A stretch of DNA of 11,341 bases from the NCBI RefSeq assembly GCF_049514155.1, contig NZ_JBEKVH010000131.1:1-11341 (forward strand). Direction: 5' to 3'. The position numbers were made by a program, and so were the translations under genes. Origin of the DNA: Roseiarcus sp049514155 (GTDB taxonomy: Bacteria; Pseudomonadota; Alphaproteobacteria; Rhizobiales; Beijerinckiaceae). Of the stretch, positions 6,333 to 11,341 are shown in pieces. Positions within the stretch are counted from its first letter, which is position 1, and every line of letters begins with the position of its first letter. The notes under the pieces were generated by a model. That model did not search any database. It was not told the DNA's origin and saw nothing but the letters and a program-made list of their open reading frames with translations.

Positions 6333-6989
6333 TTATCGCATTGACGGGGCGTCGAGATGCGCGCGCGCGGCGGCGAAAACGGCGCGAAACATCTCGGGGG
6401 TCAACGTACCCGTGTTCGTGTTGTAACGCGAACAGTGATAGCTATCGAACAGGACGAGCGGCGACTGCGCGACCTTGTGTCGCGCACCGTGCGTGAAGGG
6501 AAAACGCGACGGACGCGCGTCGAGGGCGCGCAGGGCGCTGTCGTGGGCGACGCGCCCGAGGGCGACGATCGCCGCGAGGCGCGGCAGCGCTTTCATCGCG
6601 CCGGCGAGATAGGGCCGACAGGCGGCGATCTCGGCCGGCGTCGGCTTGTTTTCGGGTGGCACGCAGCGCACCGCATTGACGATGGCGCAGTCGACCAACG
6701 CCAGACCGTCGTCCGGGCGGCGGTCGTAAACCCCGGCCGCGAAGCCGTACGCCAGCAGCGTCGCGTAAAGCAGATCGCCGGCGGCGTCGCCGGTGAACGG
6801 CCGGCCGGTGCGGTTGGCGCCGCGCAGGCCCGGCGCGAGGCCGACGATCAACAGCCGCGCCGACGGGTCGCCGAACGATTCGACCGGCGCGTTGCGGAAC
6901 GCGGGAAACGCGGCGCGGTTGGCGTCGCGAAAGGCGGCGAGCCGGTCGCACGCGCGGCAGTCGGCGGGCGGGCTGACGTCAAAAGACAA
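6333..6989 (-). CDS. Uracil-DNA glycosylase, family 5 (UDGb type)
   Basis: This protein excises uracil, and possibly other deaminated bases, from DNA to start base-excision repair. It is a 218-residue member of the iron-sulphur UDG families. Four cysteines at 11, 14, 109 and 124 (CRAC near the N-terminus; AVRC and AACRPYL later) match the [4Fe-4S] ligand pattern. Motif 1 is GLAPGLRGANRTGRPFTGD (50-68), family-5 in type, with no polar catalytic residue where families 1 and 4 have one. NAVRCVPPENKPTPAE (105-120) follows. The C-terminal motif is YHCSRYNTNTGTLTPEM, in which the usual HPS is replaced by HCS. The start is TTG at 6989, with GGGAG upstream; no in-frame ATG is better placed. It sits 51 bp after the NYN gene. 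Confidence 0.93.
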   Translation of the reverse strand: MSFDVSPPADCRACDRLAAFRDANRAAFPAFRNAPVESFGDPSARLLIVGLAPGLRGANRTGRPFTGDAAGDLLYATLLAYGFAAGVYDRRPDDGLALVDCAIVNAVRCVPPENKPTPAEIAACRPYLAGAMKALPRLAAIVALGRVAHDSALRALDARPSRFPFTHGARHKVAQSPLVLFDSYHCSRYNTNTGTLTPEMFRAVFAAARAHLDAPSMR

Positions 6990-7040
6990 GCGGGCGCTCC
7001 CGCCGCGGTTCGTGAGCCATGGCCCGGAGCCTCCGTCCGC

Positions 7041-7664
7041 TCACTCGCGCCCGGTCTCGTCCGGCGGCGCAGGCGTCGGCGTCGGCGCCGGCGCGTAGGC
7101 GGCCTGGCGACGCGGTTCGCCGGTGCGCGCCGCGCGCTCGCTCGGATCCCGACCGATGCGCGGCGCGAGCTGCGCGAGGTCGATGAATTCGTCGGCCTGG
7201 CGGCGCAGCTCGTCGGCGACCATCGGCGGCTGCGTGACGACGGTCGAGACGACCGACACCCGCACCCCTTGCCGTTGCAGCGATTCGACCAGGGAGCGGA
7301 AATCGCCGTCGCCGGAGAACAGCACCATCTGGTCGACGTGCGGCGCCATCTCCATCGCCGTCACCGCCAGCTCGATGTCCATGTTGCCTTTGACTTTGCG
7401 CCGTCCGGTCGAATCGACGAATTCCTTGGTCGGCTTGGTGACGACCGAATAGCCATTGTAGTCGAGCCAGTCGACCAGCGGCCGGATCGACGAATATTCC
7501 TGATCTTCCACGAGGGCGGTGTAGTAGTAGGCGCGAATCAACCGCCCCCTGCCCTGGAACTCGCGCAGCAGCCGCTTGTAGTCGATGTCGAAGCCGAGCG
7601 ATTTGGCCGACGCGTAGAGATTGGCGCCGTCAATGAAGAGCGCGAAACGTTCCTGATCCGGCAT
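7041..7664 (-). CDS. NYN-domain protein (LabA/DUF88-like putative RNase)
   Basis: NYN domains have a PIN-like fold and are predicted metal-dependent RNases. In this alphaproteobacterial subfamily no substrate is established. Acidic active-site candidates are in FIDGANLY (Asp12), GNMDIELAVTAM (Asp96) and VLFSGDGDFRSLV (Asp119, Asp121), all conserved positions of the fold. The core spans about residues 6-165, including YYYTALVEDQEYSSIRPLVD and KPTKEFVDSTGRRKVKG. A Pro/Ala/Thr-rich disordered tail follows (190-203). I chose the ATG at 7664 (207 residues). An in-frame TTG at 7676 has a better spaced GGAG and would add four residues, so the start is uncertain by that much. It is the first gene of the minus-strand run with the glycosylase and galM. 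Confidence 0.9.
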   Translation of the reverse strand: MPDQERFALFIDGANLYASAKSLGFDIDYKRLLREFQGRGRLIRAYYYTALVEDQEYSSIRPLVDWLDYNGYSVVTKPTKEFVDSTGRRKVKGNMDIELAVTAMEMAPHVDQMVLFSGDGDFRSLVESLQRQGVRVSVVSTVVTQPPMVADELRRQADEFIDLAQLAPRIGRDPSERAARTGEPRRQAAYAPAPTPTPAPPDETGRE

Positions 7665-7691
7665 GGTCTCGACCAATTCATCGCTCCGCGC

Positions 7692-7721
7692 TTGACGCGG
7701 CCTCCAGCATTCATCTTATGA
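7692..7721 (+). promoter_or_regulatory. Possible promoter of the FAH-family gene
   Basis: TTGACG (7692-7697) and TATGAC (7716-7721) lie on the plus strand in the divergent region, about 19 bp apart, slightly wide for sigma-70. It would leave a leader of about 130 nt before the gene at 7856. The -35 box is good but the spacing is poor, so this is tentative. Confidence 0.3.
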
Positions 7722-7855
7722 CGCGCCGGTTTCGTTTGCCAGAACAATGCGCCGCAGCGCTTGGCCGGTTTCGTTGTCTATGGCCCGTGGCTGGGCTAAG
7801 GCTCGCAAGCGAGAGGCCGCGGACGGGGCGGACGGTCGAACGGAGGGGAGCGCGC

Positions 7856-8713
7856 ATGAAATTGGTCCGCTACGGCAAGCCGGGCAGGGAAAAGCCGGGA
7901 CTGATCGACGCGGCCGGCAAGATCCGCGACCTGAGCGAGGTCGTCGCCGACATCGACGCTGCGACGCTCGCGCCGCGCGTCCTCGCGCGCCTGGCCAAGA
8001 TCAAGCCGGAGAGCCTGCCGACGGTTCGCGGCGCGCCGCGCATCGGCCCCTGCGTCGCCAATGTCGGCAATTTCGTCGCGGTCGGGCTCAACTACGCCGA
8101 CCACGCGGCGGAATCGGGGATGGCGATTCCCAAAGAGCCGGTGCTGTTCATCAAGCCGACCAATTGCATCGTCGGCCCCAACGACGACATCGTGATCCCC
8201 AGGGGCTCGGAAAAGACCGACTGGGAAGTCGAGCTCGGCGTCGTCATCGGGACGCGCGCGAGTTACGTCAGCGAGAAGGACGCGCTCGCCCACGTCGCCG
8301 GCTATTGCGCCGTCAACGACGTCTCCGAGCGCGACTATCAGCATCGGCGCGGCGGCGGCCAATGGACCAAGGGCAAGGGCTGCCCGACCTTCGGCCCGAT
8401 CGGCCCGTGGCTGGTCACGAAGGACGAGGTTCCCGATCCGCAGAACCTGTCGATGTGGCTCGACGTCAACGGCGAGCGGATGCAGAGCGGCTCGACGGCG
8501 ACGATGGTGTTCGGCGTCGCCAAGCTCGTCGCCGAAATTTCGCAGTTCATGATCCTTGAGCCGGGCGACGTCATCACCACCGGCACGCCGCCGGGCGTCG
8601 GCGACGGCAAGAAGCCGCCGCGCTATCTCAAGGCCGGCGACACGGTCTCGCTCGGCGTCGACGGCCTCGGCCAGCAGGCGCAGCGCGTCGTCGCCTGGTC
8701 GAAATCAGCCTAA
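7856..8713 (+). CDS. Fumarylacetoacetate hydrolase (FAH) family enzyme
   Basis: FAH-fold enzymes cleave C-C bonds of, or hydrate or isomerise, 2-oxo acids in a metal-dependent way. The 285-residue product has the fold's N-terminal region (1-65) and catalytic core: GLNYADHAAE (77-86), FIKPTN (98-103) and the metal ligands Glu124 and Glu126 in DWEVELGVVIG. Asp155 in NDVSERDYQ, KGKG (172-175) and TGTPPGVG (242-249) complete it. Close relatives are variously called ureidoglycolate lyase, 2-hydroxyhepta-2,4-diene-1,7-dioate isomerase or acylpyruvase; the sequence does not decide between them. The ATG at 7856 follows a strong GGAGGGGAG; the longer frame from 7718 lacks family similarity. A small membrane protein gene starts 12 bp downstream. 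Confidence 0.92.
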   Translation: MKLVRYGKPGREKPGLIDAAGKIRDLSEVVADIDAATLAPRVLARLAKIKPESLPTVRGAPRIGPCVANVGNFVAVGLNYADHAAESGMAIPKEPVLFIKPTNCIVGPNDDIVIPRGSEKTDWEVELGVVIGTRASYVSEKDALAHVAGYCAVNDVSERDYQHRRGGGQWTKGKGCPTFGPIGPWLVTKDEVPDPQNLSMWLDVNGERMQSGSTATMVFGVAKLVAEISQFMILEPGDVITTGTPPGVGDGKKPPRYLKAGDTVSLGVDGLGQQAQRVVAWSKSA

Positions 8714-8725
8714 GCGCGCCCGCCG

Positions 8726-9040
8726 ATGCGCGCGGCGCGCTCGTATCTCGGCGCAGGGCTGGCGGTTCTCTATGCCGCCGCCTTCGTCGTCGCCTATTGG
8801 CTCTACGCGCAAGCGGCGGGCGCCTTCATGGCCGATATTTGGCTGTCGCTCGCCGCCATCCCCTACATTCTGACGACAGCGGCGCTGACGGGCTCGTCGG
8901 ATTTCGCCGCCGCTTCGATCGGCGAGGTGTTGGCGGCGGCGGCGTTCTGCTCAGCGCTCGCCTATGTCGCGGGCGCGCTCCTCGAGGCGTTGCTGCGCGG
9001 CGCGTGGCGACTGGTCATGCGTCATCCGAGGCCGACGTAA
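8726..9040 (+). CDS. Small three-helix membrane protein (104 aa)
   Basis: I do not recognise a named family. The product has three hydrophobic segments (about 8-28, 36-56 and 66-90) and a short basic C-terminal tail (RGAWRLVMRHPRPT). That predicts a polytopic inner-membrane protein with the C-terminus in the cytoplasm. There are two charged residues at the ends of the third helix and one cysteine (about 75). It starts 12 bp after the FAH-family gene on the same strand and is probably co-transcribed, but the pairing suggests no clear role. It converges with argC, with 24 bp between the stops and no hairpin visible there. Confidence 0.7.
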   Translation: MRAARSYLGAGLAVLYAAAFVVAYWLYAQAAGAFMADIWLSLAAIPYILTTAALTGSSDFAAASIGEVLAAAAFCSALAYVAGALLEALLRGAWRLVMRHPRPT

Positions 9041-9064
9041 GCTCCTCGTCCGCTCCCGCGCGTT

Positions 9065-9988
9065 CTATAGCCCCAGCATCAATTGCAGGTTCTGCACCGC
9101 CGCGCCGGACGCGCCTTTGCCGAGATTGTCGAACTTCGCCGCCAGCAGCGCCTGCCGCCGCGCCTCGTTTTCATAGACGTGAATCAGCATGTCGTTCGTG
9201 CCGTTGAGCGACTCCGGCTCGAGGCGCAGCGCGGCCGCGGTCTCCGCGGCGCTCGCGACTTTGACGTATTGCGCGCCCTTGTAATGCGCGGCGAGCGCGG
9301 CGCGCAGGTCGGCGCCCTTCGGCTTGCCCGCCAGCGCGTCGAGATGCAGCGGGACGCTGACGATCATGCCCTGGCGGAAATTGCCGACCGACGGCACGAA
9401 GATCGGCTTCGCCGCCAGCCCCGAATAACGCTCGATCTCCGGCAGGTGCTTGTGCTGCAACGCCAGCCCGTAGAGCTCGAAGCTCGGTGCGCGGCCGTTC
9501 TCGAACGCTTCGATCATCGCCTTGCCGCCGCCCGAATAGCCGCTGACCGAATGGATCGAGATCGCGGCGTCCTTGGCGATCAGGCCGCTCGCGGTCAGCG
9601 GCGCGATGAGCGCGATCGCACCGGTCGCATGGCAGCCTGGATTGGTGACTTTGCGCGCGTTGGCGATCGCCGCCCCCTGCCCCGCCGCCAGCTCCGGAAA
9701 ACCGTAGACCCAGCCCGGCGCGACGCGGTGCGCCGAGGAGGCGTCGATCACCCGCGGCGCCTTTGCGCCGATCGCTTCGATCGCCTTGGCGGTCTCTTTC
9801 GCCGCCTCGTCGGGAAGGCAGAGGATGACGAGATCGACTTCGGCGTAAAGGCGCAGCTTGGCCGCCGGATCCTTGCGCAGCTCGGCCGGCAGGCTGCGCA
9901 GCGCGATTCCTGCGAACCCGGCGAGCTTGTCGCGGATTTGCAGTCCGGTGGTTCCGGCTTCGCCGTCGATGAAAATGGCAGTGGTCAT
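9065..9988 (-). CDS. argC: N-acetyl-gamma-glutamyl-phosphate reductase, type 2
   Basis: ArgC reduces N-acetylglutamyl phosphate to the semialdehyde with NADPH, the third step of arginine (ornithine) biosynthesis in the cytoplasm. At 307 residues it is the short type-2 form found in many alphaproteobacteria. The Rossmann motif is FIDGEAGTTGLQI (6-18). DASSAHRV (82-89) is conserved, and NPGCHATGAIAL holds the nucleophile Cys119. HSVSGYSGGGKAMI (146-159) and QHKHLPEI (with His181, the expected catalytic base) complete the signature. I chose the ATG at 9988; a TTG six codons upstream is possible but the family begins near MTTAIFIDGE. It has no arg neighbours here, and the ribosomal protein genes rplM-rpsI that often precede argC in related genomes are not next to it. 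Confidence 0.96.
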   Translation of the reverse strand: MTTAIFIDGEAGTTGLQIRDKLAGFAGIALRSLPAELRKDPAAKLRLYAEVDLVILCLPDEAAKETAKAIEAIGAKAPRVIDASSAHRVAPGWVYGFPELAAGQGAAIANARKVTNPGCHATGAIALIAPLTASGLIAKDAAISIHSVSGYSGGGKAMIEAFENGRAPSFELYGLALQHKHLPEIERYSGLAAKPIFVPSVGNFRQGMIVSVPLHLDALAGKPKGADLRAALAAHYKGAQYVKVASAAETAAALRLEPESLNGTNDMLIHVYENEARRQALLAAKFDNLGKGASGAAVQNLQLMLGL

Positions 9989-10268
9989 GATCGTCTCGCT
10001 TCGCAAAGGGCAACGCAGGTCGCGCGGCGCGAAAGGCGCGCGGGAATGAACGTCAGCGTCGGCGGAGGCGGGTCCCGATCATGGCGCGCTCAATGCGCCA
10101 TCGGCGCGCCGGCGTCAAGGCGCTCGCCAGCGGTGGAATTTGTAGACGCGGGCGTCGACCGCGTCCTGCCGGCAATTACCCCGTTCTGACGAAATAGCGG
10201 CGACGTCGCCGAGCGCGGTCGACGCCCGCGCCTACAAACCGCCCAGCGAAGCAGACGCCTTTCAGCGC
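9989..10268. other. Intergenic region upstream of argC with hairpin and REP pair
   Basis: No gene is supported here. The stretch must hold the argC promoter on the minus strand, but I could not pick convincing boxes. It contains a perfect 7-bp hairpin, ATGGCGC (10081-10087) with GCGCCAT (10095-10101), and the inverted REP-like pair described separately (10139-10238). The right part lies just after the stop codon of the TPR gene, so the REP pair may also act as its 3' end. Confidence 0.6.
10139..10238. repeat. Inverted pair of REP-like sequences (BIME-like)
   Basis: Two 25-nt arms, 10139-10163 on the plus strand and 10214-10238 on the minus strand, match at 24 of 25 positions. Each contains a GTAG tetranucleotide followed one base later by a small hairpin, CGCGG-GCGTCGA-CCGCG. 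That is the build of REP elements (GTAG/GGAG head plus imperfect palindrome), and an inverted pair is the build of a BIME. Such elements are moved by RAYT (TnpA-REP) transposases, none of which is in the window. The 50-nt spacer holds a further perfect palindrome at 10198-10211. Whether the sequence recurs elsewhere in the genome cannot be seen here, and that decides the call. Confidence 0.6.
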
Positions 10269-10805
10269 CTAGCGAGACGCGCCGCCCTCGCCGTGGCGCC
10301 GGCGCGCCTCGGCGGCGATGAGGCGCAATTGCGGCGCGACGGCTGTCTTGTCGCCGCCCGGGGCCTCAAAGATTCCAGGCGTCCAGAAGTCGTCGGGCAA
10401 GCGCTCGCAGCAAGCTAGCGCCTTGTCCTCGTCGCCGAGCCTCGCGTGGCAATCCGCTTGGAACAGCAGGCCGAAGCCGAGGTTTTCCCAATCGTCCGGG
10501 TTCATGCGTTCGCTGCGATCGAAGTCGTCGAGCGCCTTCTCGTATTCGCCGAGATGCCTAAGGACTTCGCCGCGCAAGAAGAAAGCGTCTGCGTCAGGAT
10601 TCAGTTCCACGACCTTGTTCATGTCCTCAAGCGCCCGATGCGGCTCGCCTAGGTCCATCCATCCGAAATGACGCCCGCAATAGGCGAGGTGGTTGTTCGG
10701 GTTCTCGTTCAGCCATCCGTCGACGATTTTGAGATAACGCTGCGGATCGGTGCGACGAATGTCGTGCAGCGCCTTCACTTCGTCAGGCGTCGTTGGTTCC
10801 TTCAT
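10269..10805 (-). CDS. Tetratricopeptide repeat protein (178 aa)
   Basis: This is a small soluble protein built of tetratricopeptide repeats, helical pairs that mediate protein-protein contacts. The repeats lie at about residues 38-71 (AYCGRHFGWMDLGEPHRALEDM..), 72-105 (AFFLRGEVLRHLGEYEKALDD..) and 112-135 (LLFQADCHARLGDEDKAL), each with the expected small/aromatic spacing. A non-repeat C-terminal part contains the distinctive CCERLPDDFWTPGIFEAPGG (132-151). No signal peptide or membrane segment is seen, so it is probably cytoplasmic. The ATG at 10805 has GGAG about 8 nt upstream. An in-frame ATG at 10979 would add 58 residues encoded by the palindromic element and is not favoured. Function and partners are unknown. 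Confidence 0.88.
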   Translation of the reverse strand: MKEPTTPDEVKALHDIRRTDPQRYLKIVDGWLNENPNNHLAYCGRHFGWMDLGEPHRALEDMNKVVELNPDADAFFLRGEVLRHLGEYEKALDDFDRSERMNPDDWENLGFGLLFQADCHARLGDEDKALACCERLPDDFWTPGIFEAPGGDKTAVAPQLRLIAAEARRRHGEGGASR

Positions 10806-11260
10806 CGTTAGCGCTCCGCGAGCGGCGTTCGCCGCGCTTCGGTGGAGTGCGCCGTCTTTCCTCATGGAAGCGTCTTGTTTCCGAAGCCGAAGGGCTGTCA
10901 AGGGGCGAAGCCCGCCGGCGGCGGCGCGCAAAAAGCGCGCCCTTGACAGCCCTTCGGCTTCGGAAGTTTTGGCCTCCATGAAGTCGACGGCGCGGTGGGG
11001 CGGCGGGAGCGGGCCGATTGGACCGTCGGTGGCCGGAGCCGCACGTTAAGCGAATTTAGGAAGGCGGCGCCGCGATGACGGCGTCACAGCGGCTTGGTTC
11101 GACTTTCCGCAATGGGTGGGAGCGGAAATTTGCAACAGAAATTTGCAGCGGTTAGGCGTTTGGTGTTCGTAGGATCGCAGCGTGTTGCAAATATCTTGAT
11201 TTGTGCACCTCGAAGCTAACCTAGCCCCTCTTGTCGGGCAGATGAATTGGTGCCCGAACC
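10806..11260. other. Intergenic region between the TPR gene and the IS end
   Basis: No gene is supported in these 455 bases. The first part holds the palindromic element (10862-10981). The rest has lower GC than the flanks from about 11,120, and carries a 10-bp direct repeat (GAAATTTGCA at 11125-11134 and 11138-11147) and an inverted copy of ATTTGCAACA at 11183-11192. A 6-bp stem CGGGCA/TGCCCG (11235-11240 and 11251-11256) abuts the insertion sequence. Confidence 0.55.
10862..10981. repeat. Large palindromic element with nested hairpin
   Basis: Perfect 26-nt arms at 10879-10904 and 10940-10965 are exact reverse complements (core CCGAAGCCGAAGGGCTGTCA). Just inside the right arm GCGCGC-AAAAA-GCGCGC (10924-10940) forms its own hairpin. 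Outside, TCATGGAAGC (10862-10871) is matched at 9 of 10 positions by the reverse complement of 10972-10981. The whole thus forms a roughly 120-bp imperfect inverted repeat upstream of the TPR gene. It could be a small non-autonomous mobile element or a regulatory structure. No clear target-site duplication is visible. Confidence 0.7.
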
Positions 11261-11341
11261 GGGACTGTCAGGAATCTTGTGTGCGGGGCCCGGGTTGACC
11301 ATCACGCTTTGACGAACCTGTCGTCGAACATGATGGCGAAT
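11261..11341 (-). mobile_element. Right end of an IS256-family insertion sequence (partial)
   Basis: The last bases enter what looks like an IS256-family (Mutator-type) element. A likely terminal inverted repeat starts at about 11261 (GGGACTGTCAGGAATCTTGT), with the GACTGTC / TTGTGTG composition typical of this family. Some 30 bp inside it, the minus strand ends an open frame with the C-terminal signature of the transposase. The other end is outside the window, so neither the inverted-repeat partner nor the 8-9 bp target duplication can be checked. Confidence 0.55.
11302..11341 (-). CDS. Transposase C-terminus, IS256 family (partial)
   Basis: Only the last 12 residues, FAIMFDDRFVKA, and the TGA stop are inside the window. 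The string resembles the C-terminal end of IS256-family transposases, which commonly finish with an NQFAI-x-F-x-DRF-like motif. The catalytic DDE residues would lie beyond the window edge. The identification rests on a very short peptide together with the inverted-repeat-like sequence next to it. Confidence 0.5.
   Translation of the reverse strand, partial: FAIMFDDRFVKA

Noticed and set aside
6357..7721. 454-codon plus-strand frame
   Set aside because: Antisense to the uracil-DNA glycosylase and the NYN gene, both of which carry full sets of family motifs.
9083..10189. 368-codon plus-strand frame
   Set aside because: Antisense to argC, which is unambiguous.
10139..10238. CRISPR repeat pair
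   Set aside because: The two copies are inverted rather than direct and there are only two of them; the GTAG head fits REP elements better.
10806..10979. 58-residue N-terminal extension of the TPR protein
   Set aside because: It would be encoded by the palindromic element; the ATG at 10805 has its own ribosome-binding site and starts the part with recognisable repeats.

Overview
The window looks like an ordinary, mostly housekeeping stretch of an alphaproteobacterial chromosome, most likely from the order Hyphomicrobiales (Rhizobiales). The grounds are very high GC, gene sets known from that group (ihfA followed by a MerR-type regulator and a proline tRNA; rpsF-rpsR-DUF2232-rplI; a short type-2 ArgC), and protein sequences of alphaproteobacterial type. 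The genus cannot be fixed from the sequence alone. Methanotroph or phototroph relatives (Beijerinckiaceae/Methylocystaceae) are a guess.

Layout, left to right. Positions 1-285 are non-coding and hold two DnaA-box-like 9-mers. A small uncharacterised ORF (286-528, +) is followed by tRNA-Pro(GGG) (566-643, -), a MerR-family regulator and ihfA (both -). A divergent short-chain dehydrogenase (+) leads into a ribosomal protein operon (+): a promoter, a structured 5' leader, rpsF, rpsR overlapping it by one base, a DUF2232 polytopic membrane protein, and rplI. This ends at a strong GC hairpin facing a convergent minus-strand set. That set, in transcription order, is a NYN-domain (LabA/DUF88-like) putative RNase, a family-5 uracil-DNA glycosylase and an aldose 1-epimerase. 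Divergent from the NYN gene is a fumarylacetoacetate-hydrolase-fold enzyme followed at once by a 104-residue membrane protein. These converge on argC (-). Beyond argC lies an intergenic region with a pair of inverted REP-like sequences, then a small tetratricopeptide-repeat gene (-) preceded by a long, nearly perfect palindrome. The right edge appears to enter the 3' end of an IS256-family insertion sequence.

How the genes work together: the central operon makes two interacting small-subunit proteins (S6 and S18) and L9 of the large subunit. IHF-alpha is a nucleoid protein, and the MerR-type gene is its customary partner. The NYN-UDG-galM set shares a strand with 51-61 bp gaps and could be co-transcribed, but no common pathway is evident. 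argC serves arginine biosynthesis.

I found no defence system, CRISPR array, biosynthetic cluster or clearly new multi-gene system. The most interesting parts are non-coding: the rpsF leader, the inverted REP pair near 10139-10238, the palindromic element near 10862-10981 and the IS end. The right third (from about 10,000) is the most plastic part of the window.
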